A stretch of DNA of 64,000 nucleotides from Shimia sp040225985 (GCF_040225985.1 NZ_JBBPEU010000001.1:558001-622000); one strand, 5' to 3'. Positions 26,969-35,803 are shown, counted from the stretch's first letter. Made by a program: numbers and translations. The notes: generated from the letters alone by a model not told the origin.

Positions 26969-27002
26969 GGGGCGCTGCCCCTTTTGACGCCGGTGGCGTC
27001 AA
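26969..27002 (+). terminator. Tandem hairpins after the RluA-family gene
   Basis: GGGGC-GCT-GCCCC followed by TTTT (26969-26985) begins at the stop codon, then TTGACGCC/GGCGTCAA with a 3-nt loop (26984-27002). The first is a plausible intrinsic terminator. Confidence 0.6.
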
Positions 27003-27041
27003 TTCACCCCGAGGTATTTGACCCAAGAAAAAGACGTGTGG

Positions 27042-27887
27042 TCAGGCGGTGATGGGGTGCCAGCCTTCCGGCAGGATATCGGGGTTGTGCATCTTGGCGT
27101 CCGCAAACCATGTTGCAGGTGCGGTCACGATCTTGTCGGGATTGTCATTCAGCCATGCGCCCCACCACGAAAACGAACTGTTCGCGATGATGTTGTGCGA
27201 ACACAGGCTCATCAGGCGCAGGTCATCGTAGTCGGTGGCAGGACCGTTCAGGTCGACCACCACCTTTTCAAAGGGCAGGGGCAGGTTGTCCTTGGCCCAT
27301 TGCGGATCGTCAGAGAACACGAACACGGTCGGGTCCGCGTCGAGTTGCGGGGCGATCTGCTGCAGGGCGGCGTGGTAATAAGCCTCGTCACAGACCCCAT
27401 GCGCCCCTAGCGCAAGGTAATCGCCGCGCCGCACATGCAGCGACACCGAGGTGCAGGCACGAATGCGGTCAGCCATCGCGGCGTTTTCCGGAGATGGCGC
27501 GGGGACAGGACGGAATACCTTGCGCAGGTGATCCGCGATGGGCGCAAAATACCGTTCGGTCTGCCAATAGCCGTGCAGATAGCAGCCATCTTCCAAGCGT
27601 TCGAATGCGGGATTGTAGCCAAGGCCGTTTTCACGCCGGAACCGGGGCGCACGGCCCATCATGCGCCACAGACCATAGCCCAGAAGGCTTTCATGTTTTG
27701 CGGGCGGCAGGTTTTCGGGTGCCACGATGTCGAGATCGAATACTTCTGTCAGGCGTCGCGTCCCACGGTGGTCAATCACGCGGCAATCCAGGGCTAGGTC
27801 GACGCCCAGCCGTTCGGCCAGAGCCTTTCCTGCGGCATATTGGAACATCTGGTTCCCCAGACCGCCGAAGAGTCTTGCAATGATCAT
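27042..27887 (-). CDS. Alpha-1,2-fucosyltransferase-like protein (GT11)
   Basis: This 281-residue protein has the GT11 landmarks GGLGNQMFQYAAGKALAERL at the N-terminus, SLHVRRGDYL (GDP-fucose site), VFVFSDDPQWAK and NSSFSWWGAWLN. Members transfer fucose in alpha-1,2 linkage to surface glycans. The start is ATG 27887 (MIIARLFGGLGN). It is divergent from an FkbM-type methyltransferase, and a GT25-like gene lies nearby, so cell-surface glycan decoration is a reasonable theme. Confidence 0.88.
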   Translation of the reverse strand: MIIARLFGGLGNQMFQYAAGKALAERLGVDLALDCRVIDHRGTRRLTEVFDLDIVAPENLPPAKHESLLGYGLWRMMGRAPRFRRENGLGYNPAFERLEDGCYLHGYWQTERYFAPIADHLRKVFRPVPAPSPENAAMADRIRACTSVSLHVRRGDYLALGAHGVCDEAYYHAALQQIAPQLDADPTVFVFSDDPQWAKDNLPLPFEKVVVDLNGPATDYDDLRLMSLCSHNIIANSSFSWWGAWLNDNPDKIVTAPATWFADAKMHNPDILPEGWHPITA

Positions 27888-27969
27888 TTTCGCCCGCTTT
27901 CTTCTCGCGTATAGGGAACTGATTACAGAGTGCTTGCACGAAAGGCGAGGTAGAAATGCGAGGATCGCA

Positions 27970-28641
27970 ATGAGTGTCCGCAGTGAGCTCAGCAAATTTT
28001 GGCGGATCCTGACAGACCCGGCCTACCGCGCTTTCAGACGTGACTACAAGAACTTCCGCAGGGCGCATGGCAAGGGCACGCCGGGGGCCTATACCGGCCT
28101 TTTGACCGGGCAAACCGTGCTGGATGTCGGCGGGTTCCACGGGGAGTGGGCCGAGATGATGCGCCGCCGCTATGCGGTGCGGGTCGAGGTGTTTGAACTG
28201 CACCCGTCATTTGCCAAAGACCTGAAGGCCCGCTTTGCGGGGCAAGAGGATGTGGTGATCCACCCCTATGCAATTGGCCATGCAGACGGGGAGATGGACC
28301 TGTCGGATGATGGCGATGCGTCCTCGGCCCTCGTCGGCGACGGTCCCAGCGTGACGGGGCAGGTGCGCGCCGTGGGACCTGTGTTCGAAGAAAATGGCCT
28401 TGATCATGTGGCGGTGATGAAGGTGAATATCGAGGGCGGAGAATACGACCTTCTGCCTGCCTTGATCGAGGACGGGCTGATTGACCGGATCGACCGGATC
28501 ACTGTGCAGTTTCACAAATTCACCGAAGATGACCGCGCCCGTCGTGACGAGATCCGCGAGGCGCTTTCAAGGACGCATGACTGTGTGTGGTGCTATCCCT
28601 TTATCTGGGAAGAATGGCACAAAAAGGGTCTCGGGGTCTGA
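27970..28641 (+). CDS. FkbM family methyltransferase
   Basis: This 223-residue SAM-dependent methyltransferase has motif I VLDVGGFHGEWAEMM, FELHPSF and VAVMKVNIEGGEYDLLPAL, the FkbM signature. Such enzymes O-methylate sugars or polyketides. ATG 27970 has GAGG about 8 nt upstream. It is divergent from the fucosyltransferase gene and could methylate the same glycan; that is inference. Confidence 0.87.
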   Translation: MSVRSELSKFWRILTDPAYRAFRRDYKNFRRAHGKGTPGAYTGLLTGQTVLDVGGFHGEWAEMMRRRYAVRVEVFELHPSFAKDLKARFAGQEDVVIHPYAIGHADGEMDLSDDGDASSALVGDGPSVTGQVRAVGPVFEENGLDHVAVMKVNIEGGEYDLLPALIEDGLIDRIDRITVQFHKFTEDDRARRDEIREALSRTHDCVWCYPFIWEEWHKKGLGV

Positions 28642-28666
28642 CACCTCGGCCCTTGGAATAGAAAAA

Positions 28667-28697
28667 CGCCAGAGCAGGGCTCTGGCGCTTCTTTTTT
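28667..28697 (+). terminator. Intrinsic terminator after the FkbM gene
   Basis: CGCCAGAGC and GCTCTGGCG form a 9-bp stem with a 3-nt loop, followed by CTTCTTTTTT. It lies between convergent genes. Confidence 0.85.
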
Positions 28698-28712
28698 GGT
28701 ATGCGGTGTGGA

Positions 28713-30143
28713 TCACTCCATCGGAACGCCCGAGATCGCCTTGACCTCGCAGAATTCCTCGATGCCCCAGGCGCCACCTTCACGCCCGTTGCCCGACTGT
28801 TTGTAACCCCCGAAGGGCGAGCCGTTCTGGCGTCCGATGCCGTTGGTCTCGACCATGCCGGAACGGACCTTACGGGCCACGCGCAGGCGTTTGTCGTCAT
28901 CTTGCGTCTGGATATAGTTGGTCAGGCCATACACGGTGTCATTGGCCATTTCGATCGCTTGCTCTTCGGTGTCAAAGGGCATGATCGACAGGACCGGACC
29001 AAAGATTTCCTCGCGGTAAATGGTCATGTCCGGCGTCACATCGGCAAACACGGTGGGGCGCACGTAGTAACCTTTGTTCACGCCTTCGGGGCGCCCAAGA
29101 CCCCCGGCCAGAAGGGTTGCGCCTTCCTTGATGCCGATTTCGATCAGGTCCTGAATCTTGTTGTATTGCAGTTCCGAAACGACCGGGCCGATATGGCGAC
29201 CACTTTCTGTGGTCGGGCCGACCTGCGTTGCTTCGGCGGCAGCCTTGGCCTCTTCAAGGGCCTGCGCATAGCGCGACCGTTCCACCATCATGCGAGTCGG
29301 GGCGTTACAGGACTGGCCCGAGTTCTGCATACAGTGGATCACACCACGTTTGACGGCCTTTTCGTCGGCATCCGCGAAAATGACATTCGCGCCTTTGCCA
29401 CCCAGTTCAAGGCTGACACGCTTGAGCGTGTCCGCCGCCGCCTTGGAAATGGCGATGCCGGCGCGGGTCGAGCCTGTGAAAGAAATCATGTCCACATCCG
29501 GATGCGACGACAGTTGCGAGCCGACGCCCACGCCATCCCCGTTGACGAGGTTGAACACCCCTTTCGGGAACCCGGCTTCGTCCACCATCTCGGCAAACAA
29601 GAGCGACGACAGCGGTGCGATTTCGGACGGTTTCAGAACCATGGTGCAGCCCACCGCCATCGCGGGAATGGCCTTGAGCACAACCTGGTTCATGGGCCAG
29701 TTCCACGGTGTGATCAGACCGCAGACGCCAATCGGTTCAAGCCGCATCCGGTCTTTGCCTTTATAGGGTTTTTCGAACTCGAAGCCTTCTAGCGCATCAA
29801 GGAACCCGTTGAGGTGCCAGCTGCCTGCACCCCACTGGTTATTGTGTGCGAGATCCTTGGGCGCGCCCATTTCCATACGGATCGCTTCGCCCATTTCTTC
29901 TTTGCGGGCGGTATAGATCTCGCCCAGCTCGCGGATCAGTGCAATGCGTTCTTCCAGCGGGGTGTCGGCCCAGCCGGGGAACGCGGCATTGGCCGCTGCA
30001 ACGGCGGCGTCGGTGTCGGCCTGATCACCGAGCGAGATCACAGCACAGACTTCTTCCGTGGCCGGGTCGATCACATCCATGTCATGCGGCGAAACGGGAT
30101 CAACCCATTCCCCGTTGATGTAAAACTGGCGTTTCTCAATCAT
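28713..30143 (-). CDS. NAD(P)-dependent aldehyde dehydrogenase
   Basis: This 476-residue ALDH has TPWNWPMNQVVLKAIPAMA, the general-base glutamate in LELGGKGANVIF, and the nucleophile in NSGQSCNAPTRM. All catalytic motifs are intact. The aldehyde substrate is not clear. ATG 30143 has a strong GGAGGAAG ribosome-binding site. It is divergent from the peroxiredoxin gene across a 231-bp gap that holds a perfect palindrome. Confidence 0.93.
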   Translation of the reverse strand: MIEKRQFYINGEWVDPVSPHDMDVIDPATEEVCAVISLGDQADTDAAVAAANAAFPGWADTPLEERIALIRELGEIYTARKEEMGEAIRMEMGAPKDLAHNNQWGAGSWHLNGFLDALEGFEFEKPYKGKDRMRLEPIGVCGLITPWNWPMNQVVLKAIPAMAVGCTMVLKPSEIAPLSSLLFAEMVDEAGFPKGVFNLVNGDGVGVGSQLSSHPDVDMISFTGSTRAGIAISKAAADTLKRVSLELGGKGANVIFADADEKAVKRGVIHCMQNSGQSCNAPTRMMVERSRYAQALEEAKAAAEATQVGPTTESGRHIGPVVSELQYNKIQDLIEIGIKEGATLLAGGLGRPEGVNKGYYVRPTVFADVTPDMTIYREEIFGPVLSIMPFDTEEQAIEMANDTVYGLTNYIQTQDDDKRLRVARKVRSGMVETNGIGRQNGSPFGGYKQSGNGREGGAWGIEEFCEVKAISGVPME

Positions 30144-30232
30144 GGTCTTCCTCCGAGAATTTCCAAGCACTGTGTCAGTGCGATCCGAGTCCCGCAAGAT
30201 CACCCTTGGGGTGCGTGTCGCGGCGTCACTTG

Positions 30233-30248
30233 TAATTTGATCAAATTA
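30233..30248. promoter_or_regulatory. Perfect 16-bp palindrome in the ALDH-peroxiredoxin gap
   Basis: TAATTTGATCAAATTA reads the same on both strands and sits 127 nt before the peroxiredoxin ATG and 90 nt before the ALDH ATG. An AT-rich perfect dyad in a high-GC divergent promoter is a good candidate operator for a dimeric regulator. Which gene it controls is unknown. Confidence 0.5.
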
Positions 30249-30374
30249 TGCGGTGCCGTCAATATCGCGACATTCGGTCCCAACCGAAAAATCTGTGGTG
30301 CGGCCTCTTGCAAAGGTAAGTTTGGAATGTATCTAAATTGCAGAATATAAACCAACGCTTTGAAGGAGCATAAG

Positions 30375-31028
30375 ATGGGTTTGCGTATCAACGACATCGT
30401 CCCGAATTTTACCGCTGAAACGGATCAGGGCACGATCACCTTCCATGACTGGATTGGCGACAGCTGGGCCATCCTGTTCTCGCACCCCAAGGATTTTACC
30501 CCTGTCTGCACCACCGAATTCGGCGCCGTGGCGCAGTTGGCGGATGAATGGGCCAAGCGCAATACCAAGGTCATCGGCCTGTCCGTCGACGGCGCCGAGG
30601 AACATGTTGCTTGGAAAAACGATATCGAGGGCTTTGCCGGCGCCAAGGCCGGGTTCCCGATCATTGCCGACGAATCGCTTGAAGTGTCCAAGCTGTTCGA
30701 CATGCTGCCGGCCGAGGCGTACCTGCCCGACGGGCGGACTGCCGCAGATAGCGCCTCGGTGCGTTCTGTCTTCATCATTTCACCGGACAAAAAGGTCCAG
30801 CTGATCATGACCTACCCGATGTCCGTCGGTCGCAACTTTGCCGAGGTTGTGCGTGCGCTGGACGGTCTGCAATCCACTTATGGGGCGCCGATCGCGACAC
30901 CTGCGAACTGGGTCAAAGGGCAGGACGTGATTGTTGCCCTGACGCTGGACGACGCCGCCGCCAAGGAAAAGTTCGGCGAGATCGACGCAAAGCTGCCTTA
31001 TCTGCGCTTCATCAGCGACCCCAGCTAA
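30375..31028 (+). CDS. 1-Cys peroxiredoxin (Prx6 class)
   Basis: This 217-residue peroxiredoxin has the peroxidatic cysteine in SHPKDFTPVCTTEFG (Cys45) and no other cysteine, so it is a 1-Cys enzyme. The long C-terminal dimerisation region (PANWVKGQDV, then YLRFISDPS) fits Prx6. It reduces hydroperoxides with an external thiol. ATG 30375 follows GAAGGAG. A strong terminator lies downstream. Confidence 0.92.
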   Translation: MGLRINDIVPNFTAETDQGTITFHDWIGDSWAILFSHPKDFTPVCTTEFGAVAQLADEWAKRNTKVIGLSVDGAEEHVAWKNDIEGFAGAKAGFPIIADESLEVSKLFDMLPAEAYLPDGRTAADSASVRSVFIISPDKKVQLIMTYPMSVGRNFAEVVRALDGLQSTYGAPIATPANWVKGQDVIVALTLDDAAAKEKFGEIDAKLPYLRFISDPS

Positions 31029-31073
31029 GCCGCTGTGCGTCCGGGTATTGGGCCCGTTTTGAATGACAAATCG

Positions 31074-31102
31074 AAAGAGGCGGGGTGTCCCGCCTCTTTT
31101 TC
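31074..31102. terminator. Terminator between peroxiredoxin and GT25-like genes
   Basis: AAAGAGGCGGG and CCCGCCTCTTT form an 11-bp perfect stem with a 4-nt loop and a T-run. It can serve both convergent genes. Confidence 0.85.
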
Positions 31103-31814
31103 ACGTTTGGGGGTGACGCTTGACGGCTGCGCGATAGCGGGCGCGGTGAAATTCGCGCAACAGCTTTTGCGGCAGGTTGCCCGATTTTTGTTGCACGGTG
31201 GATCCCCCGCCAAACACCAGTTCACGCGCCCCGTTGGGAAGAATGGTCTGAACCGGTTGCCCGCTGACCCAGTGCATCTGAAGGAAGCTGTCAACTGGGC
31301 GGTCCAGTGTCTCGGTTGCGGCCAGCAGGCGTTTGGCTGCAATCCGTCCCACCACCTGAGCCGTCGTCTGAAGACCAATCCGGCGCGGAGTAAAAAGGGC
31401 CAGATCCCCTTCGCGGTCAATGACTGTGGTCAGAGGTTCGCGGTCTTTTGGCGGGATGCGGATAAATGACTCGGGCGTTGCATTGCGCCCCACAAGACGC
31501 AGAAGTGCAGGCAACACCTCGGGGTCGATGGCCAGATCATCCTCGGCGATAAGCGCTGCGTCCCAATCCTCGTCCACGATCTTTTGCCAGCATTTGCGAT
31601 GGCTCAGGAAACACCCCACCTCGCCGCCTTTCAGCGGAAAAGGATAACATGGTCGGTACAATGTGCCCGCCACAATCGGTGTCGCGGCCTGAACTTCGGG
31701 CAGGCGCCCATCCACCGCATCGACGATCTCGGCGTTGGGCAATGTGGCCAACAGGGTGTCGACATTTGCGCGGCGCTCGGTCGACCCGGGCATATGAATG
31801 ATCAGGCTGTGCAT
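31101..31814 (-). CDS. Glycosyltransferase family 25-like protein
   Basis: This 237-residue protein begins MHSLIIHMPGSTERRANVD and has GEVGCFLSHRKCWQKIVD, then AALIAEDDLAIDP, the pattern of LPS/LOS galactosyltransferases of GT25 (acidic triad EDD). It probably adds a sugar to a surface glycan. ATG 31814 has GAAGGGAA just upstream. It may be functionally linked with the fucosyltransferase 4 kb away. Confidence 0.8.
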   Translation of the reverse strand: MHSLIIHMPGSTERRANVDTLLATLPNAEIVDAVDGRLPEVQAATPIVAGTLYRPCYPFPLKGGEVGCFLSHRKCWQKIVDEDWDAALIAEDDLAIDPEVLPALLRLVGRNATPESFIRIPPKDREPLTTVIDREGDLALFTPRRIGLQTTAQVVGRIAAKRLLAATETLDRPVDSFLQMHWVSGQPVQTILPNGARELVFGGGSTVQQKSGNLPQKLLREFHRARYRAAVKRHPQT

Positions 31815-31868
31815 GTTCCCTTCATAGAGATGCCGCGGGAACACGCAAACCCATTTGAGGGATGGGCG

Positions 31869-32498
31869 TCAGGCAGGTTCCGGCACCCGCAGCCCGCCGA
31901 TCTGCTGCAAAAGACTGATGATCTTGTCGACGCCTTCACGATGGCGCATGGCGGCAAAGACAAAGGGGCGGCCTTTGCGCATGCGGGCGGCATCTCGTTC
32001 CATGACTTCAAGGCTGGCCCCGACATAGGGCGCCAGATCGGTCTTGTTGATGATCAGGATATCCGACTTGGTGATCGCCGGCCCCCCTTTGCGCGGGATT
32101 TCCTCGCCCGCCGCCGTATCAATCACATAGATTGTCACATCGGCCAGTTCGGGGCTGAAGGTGGCAGACAGGTTATCCCCGCCGCTTTCGATCAGCACGA
32201 GTTCGACGTCTGGGTGGCGGTCCTGCATCTCGGCCACCGCAGCCAGATTGATCGAGGCATCCTCGCGAATTGCGGTATGGGGGCAGCCGCCGGTTTCAAC
32301 GCCGATAATGCGATCCTGTGGCAGAATCTGCATCCGCATCAGGGCCTCGGCATCTTCCTGTGTGTAGATGTCGTTAGTGATCACACCGATCGAATAGATG
32401 TCTTTCAGCGCCTCGCTCAGCGCAGCGGTCAGGGTGGTCTTGCCAGCACCGACGGGGCCGCCGATCCCGACACGCAAAGGTCCGTTCATCTCGCTCAT
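31869..32498 (-). CDS. ureG: Urease accessory GTPase UreG
   Basis: This 209-residue SIMIBI GTPase has P-loop GIGGPVGAGKTTLTAAL, the nickel-binding ETGGCPHTAIRED (Cys-Pro-His) and the guanine-specificity motif IINKTDLAP. UreG hands nickel to the urease active site with UreD, UreE and UreF. Its ATG overlaps the ureF stop by 4 nt. It is the last gene of the urease operon. Confidence 0.97.
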   Translation of the reverse strand: MSEMNGPLRVGIGGPVGAGKTTLTAALSEALKDIYSIGVITNDIYTQEDAEALMRMQILPQDRIIGVETGGCPHTAIREDASINLAAVAEMQDRHPDVELVLIESGGDNLSATFSPELADVTIYVIDTAAGEEIPRKGGPAITKSDILIINKTDLAPYVGASLEVMERDAARMRKGRPFVFAAMRHREGVDKIISLLQQIGGLRVPEPA

Positions 32499-33133
32499 GT
32501 GCGGAAAATCCTTGAATATTGGGTTTCATGTTTCATGGCTGCGATATCCGCCAGAAAGGCCGCGCTGCCCAGATCGTCCAGCCTCTGCCCGATGGCCTTG
32601 CTGGCGATCTCGGCACAAAGGGGAGTGAGATCCCGGATCACCTGTTGTCCTTCGGTCTGGCCTAGAGGCACCAGCCGCATCGCCGCCGCGATCAAGTTGC
32701 TCATGAAGGCTTGCAGGTACATCTGTGCGGTCAATTCCAGAGACAGGTTTTCCAACCGTGCCGCATGCCCCATGGCCACTGGATAGGTGAGCCCGGAAAG
32801 GTCCCTTGCCCAAATCGCTGACGTTGCCGCGCAAAACGCCTCACCCTGCAAACGGGTCTCCATCAGCCGCTCTTTCGAGGACGCGAGCGCGCGCACGATG
32901 GCATCCACGGCTTGCGGATTGTCAGCGCGATACGCCTCGGCCATCAGGATCACGTCGTTGCGCGCTGCGCCATCACGCAGCACGTCCGTAACCCACGCTT
33001 TGCAACTGGCCGCATCCGTCACTTGATCACTCTCCACGGCCCATTCCAGCCCATGCGAATAGGCAAAGGCCCCCACCGGATAGGCGGGCGAAAACCATTG
33101 CGTCAGCGTCAGGATCTCAGTGGCTGTGGCCAT
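32495..33133 (-). CDS. ureF: Urease accessory protein UreF
   Basis: This is an all-helical protein of about 212 residues with WFSPAYPVGAFAYSHGLEWA at the N-terminus, the typical UreF opening. UreF bridges UreD and UreG in the activation complex. The start at 33133 (MATATEILTL) overlaps ureE by 17 nt; an ATG at 33151 would add six residues. Confidence 0.93.
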   Translation of the reverse strand: MATATEILTLTQWFSPAYPVGAFAYSHGLEWAVESDQVTDAASCKAWVTDVLRDGAARNDVILMAEAYRADNPQAVDAIVRALASSKERLMETRLQGEAFCAATSAIWARDLSGLTYPVAMGHAARLENLSLELTAQMYLQAFMSNLIAAAMRLVPLGQTEGQQVIRDLTPLCAEIASKAIGQRLDDLGSAAFLADIAAMKHETQYSRIFRT

Positions 33134-33563
33134 GTGTTCGTCCGTGGCCATAGGCCCCGCCTTCTGGGGTGAACGGCTCCACCACTTCGCGCACGGTGGC
33201 GCCGATCTTGTCCAGCATGTCGCGGATCACATGATCGCGCTGGATCAGCAGGCGGGTTTCCTCGATCTGACAGGGGGTATGCCGGTTGCCGATATGCCAC
33301 GCCAATCGCGGCAGGTGTTCGCCGGTGACTTCCAGCAACTCTTCGGGTGCGGCAACGATACCGACCTCTCGGCCATCTTCGAGAATCAGCACCCCGCCAT
33401 GATCCAGCGAGGTTGTCTTTGGCAGATCCACCAGAACCGACTGCCCGTCATCCGTAGTCAGCACCTTGCGGCGCAGAAACCGCGCCTCATAGTCCAGCGC
33501 CACCTGCGTGGCGAGGTCCTTGTGCGCGTGCGCGTGATAGGTGCGTGCAATTGCTTGTGTCAT
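33117..33563 (-). CDS. ureE: Urease accessory nickel chaperone UreE
   Basis: This 148-residue protein has LAWHIGNRHTPCQIEE with the interface histidine and the C-terminal histidine cluster GHGRTHGHSH, which binds nickel. It delivers nickel to the UreG complex. It lies 10 nt downstream of ureC and overlaps ureF. Confidence 0.95.
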   Translation of the reverse strand: MTQAIARTYHAHAHKDLATQVALDYEARFLRRKVLTTDDGQSVLVDLPKTTSLDHGGVLILEDGREVGIVAAPEELLEVTGEHLPRLAWHIGNRHTPCQIEETRLLIQRDHVIRDMLDKIGATVREVVEPFTPEGGAYGHGRTHGHSH

Positions 33564-33573
33564 TGTCTTTGCC

Positions 33574-35334
33574 TCAGAACATGAAATAGCGCTGCGCCAT
33601 CGGCAGAACCTCGGCGGGCTGACAGGTCAGCAATTCGCCATCGGCGCGCACTTCATAGGTTTCGGGGTTCACTTCGATTTCCGGCGCGGCGTTGTTCAGG
33701 ATCAGATCCGATTTGCCGATCCTGCGCGTATTGTCGACAGCGACGGTTTGTTTCGCCAGGCCCAACTGATCGCGTAACCCCTCGGCCTGTGCGGCGGCGC
33801 TGACAAAGGTCACGGCCGAGTTTTCGACCGAGCGACCATAGGCCCCGAACATCGGGCGGCTATAAACCGGTTGCGGCGTCGGGATCGACGCGTTCGGGTC
33901 GCCCATCTGCGCCATGGCGATGGTGCCGCCCAGCAGGACCATTTCGGGCTTCACTCCGAAGAAGGCCGGGTTCCACAGCACCAGATCGGCGCGTTTGCCT
34001 TCCTCGATGCTGCCGATCTCATGGCTGATGCCATGCGCGATGGCGGGGTTGATAGTGTATTTCGCGATATAACGGCGGACACGGTAATTGTCGTTGTCGC
34101 CGATTTCCTCGGACAGCCGCCCGCGCTGTTTCTTCATTTTGTCGGCGGTCTGCCATGTGCGGATCAGAACCTCGCCCACGCGTCCCATTGCCTGACTGTC
34201 GCTGGCGATGATCGAAAACGCGCCCATGTCGTGCAGGATATCTTCGGCGGCAATCGTTTCACGCCGGATGCGGCTTTCGGCAAAGGCCACGTCCTCGGGG
34301 ATGGATTTGTCGAGATGGTGACATACCATCAGCATATCCAGATGCTCGTCCACGGTGTTGACCGTGAAGGGGCGGGTCGGATTGGTGGACGACGGCAAAA
34401 CATGTTCTTCGCCACAGATCTTGATGATGTCCGGCGCATGGCCCCCGCCTGCGCCTTCGGTGTGGAAGGCGTGGATTGTGCGGCCCTTCATGGCGGCAAC
34501 AGTGTTTTCCACGAACCCGGATTCGTTGAGCGTATCCGTGTGAATCATCACCTGCACGTCCATCGCGTCCGCCACCGACAGGCAGCAGTCAATCGCGCCC
34601 GGCGTCGTGCCCCAGTCTTCGTGCAGTTTCAACGCGCAGGCACCGGCCTTGACCTGTTCCTCCAGCGCGGCAGGAAGCGAGGCATTGCCTTTACCCGCAA
34701 AAGCGAGGTTCATCGGGAACGCATCCGCCGATTGCAGCATCCGCCCGATATGCCAGGGGCCGGGGGTGCAGGTTGTCGCCAACGTGCCGTGCGCTGGACC
34801 GGTGCCACCACCCAGCATGGTGGTCAGGCCCGAATGCAGCGCATCCTCGATCTGTTGCGGGCAGATGTAGTGGATGTGGCTGTCAAACCCGCCTGCGGTC
34901 AGGATGCGACCTTCGCCTGCAATGGCCTCGGTGCCGGGGCCGACGATGATATTCACACCGGGTTGCGTGTCGGGATTGCCCGCCTTGCCGATCTTTGCGA
35001 TGCGCCCGTCCCTGAGGCCCACGTCGGCCTTGTAAATACCGGAATGATCCACGATCAGCGCGTTGGTAATCACCGTATCAACGGCCCCCTCGGCGCGCGT
35101 GGTCTGGGCCTGTCCCATACCGTCACGGATCACCTTGCCGCCGCCGAACTTGACCTCTTCGCCATAGAGCGTGGCGTTTGATCCGGATCCGCCGGTCTGT
35201 GTGGCCCCTGCCAATTCGGCAGTCAGATCGCGTTCGACCTCGATGATCAGGTCGGTGTCGGCCAGACGCATCCGGTCGCCGGTGGTAGGGCCGAACATGG
35301 CGGCATAGTCTGCGCGGGAAATATGGCTGGGCAT
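33574..35334 (-). CDS. ureC: Urease subunit alpha UreC
   Basis: This 586-residue catalytic subunit has all nickel ligands: FDSHIHYICPQQ, the carbamylated lysine in ALKLHEDWG, MIHTDTLNESG, FHTEGAGGGHAPD and SDSQAMGRVGE, plus the mobile flap MVCHHLDKSIPEDVAFAES. It hydrolyses urea to ammonia and carbamate. About 17 residues (roughly 39-55, rich in Gly, Ser, Thr and Ala) are inserted between EVERDLT and YGEEVKFGGGK compared with the usual 567-570-residue protein. Its ATG overlaps the ureB stop. Confidence 0.97.
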   Translation of the reverse strand: MPSHISRADYAAMFGPTTGDRMRLADTDLIIEVERDLTAELAGATQTGGSGSNATLYGEEVKFGGGKVIRDGMGQAQTTRAEGAVDTVITNALIVDHSGIYKADVGLRDGRIAKIGKAGNPDTQPGVNIIVGPGTEAIAGEGRILTAGGFDSHIHYICPQQIEDALHSGLTTMLGGGTGPAHGTLATTCTPGPWHIGRMLQSADAFPMNLAFAGKGNASLPAALEEQVKAGACALKLHEDWGTTPGAIDCCLSVADAMDVQVMIHTDTLNESGFVENTVAAMKGRTIHAFHTEGAGGGHAPDIIKICGEEHVLPSSTNPTRPFTVNTVDEHLDMLMVCHHLDKSIPEDVAFAESRIRRETIAAEDILHDMGAFSIIASDSQAMGRVGEVLIRTWQTADKMKKQRGRLSEEIGDNDNYRVRRYIAKYTINPAIAHGISHEIGSIEEGKRADLVLWNPAFFGVKPEMVLLGGTIAMAQMGDPNASIPTPQPVYSRPMFGAYGRSVENSAVTFVSAAAQAEGLRDQLGLAKQTVAVDNTRRIGKSDLILNNAAPEIEVNPETYEVRADGELLTCQPAEVLPMAQRYFMF

Positions 35335-35639
35335 CAGAGGTCCCCCATGACCTTTTGGTTAAATCCGAAGATACGGCGTGCGCCCGAAATCGGCACAAGG
35401 TTGACCTCGCGCCGCTGGCCGGGTTCGAACCGCACGGCTGTGCCCGCCGCAATGTCAAGCCGCTGACCACGGGCGGCAGCGCGGTCAAAATCCAGCGCGC
35501 TGTTGGCTTCGGCAAAGTGATAATGGCTGCCGACCTGCACGGGGCGGTCGCCGGTATTGGCCACCATCAACGTGGTCACTGCGCGCCCTTCATTCAACTC
35601 AAGGGTGCCCTCGGCCGGAAAAAGTTCTCCGGGAATCAT
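35334..35639 (-). CDS. ureB: Urease subunit beta UreB
   Basis: This 101-residue protein starts MIPGELFPAEGTLELNEGR and contains QVGSHYHFAEAN and FGFNQKVMGDL, all family signatures. It is a structural subunit of urease. Its start overlaps the stop of the small upstream membrane-peptide gene (ATGA), and its stop overlaps the ureC start by 1 nt. Confidence 0.96.
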   Translation of the reverse strand: MIPGELFPAEGTLELNEGRAVTTLMVANTGDRPVQVGSHYHFAEANSALDFDRAAARGQRLDIAAGTAVRFEPGQRREVNLVPISGARRIFGFNQKVMGDL

Positions 35640-35803
35640 TTGTTGCGACTCCACAGAAAAGTGGCGGCCCCCGCCCCGACCAGTAGCGCCACCATTAGCG
35701 CAGCCCACGAGGGATCATTCCCATGCGGGTGCATATGCGCGCCCTCGTGCGCAAAGGCGGGGACGGCAAAAAGAACGACAGCAGCAGGCATAAGGTGTTT
35801 CAT
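35636..35803 (-). CDS. Small His-rich membrane peptide inside the urease operon
   Basis: This is a 55-codon gene between ureA and ureB. It has a ribosome-binding site (GAGGAG) and couples by 4 nt to ureB. The peptide has a cleavable-looking signal (MKHLMPAAVVLFAVPAFA), then the histidine cluster HEGAHMHPHGNDPSW, then one membrane helix (AALMVALLVGAGAATFLW) ending SRNK. The mature N-terminus would face the periplasm with four histidines, which could bind nickel. I do not recognise a named family; the motif recalls the His-rich start of HupE/UreJ permeases, but only one helix remains. Confidence 0.7.
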   Translation of the reverse strand: MKHLMPAAVVLFAVPAFAHEGAHMHPHGNDPSWAALMVALLVGAGAATFLWSRNK

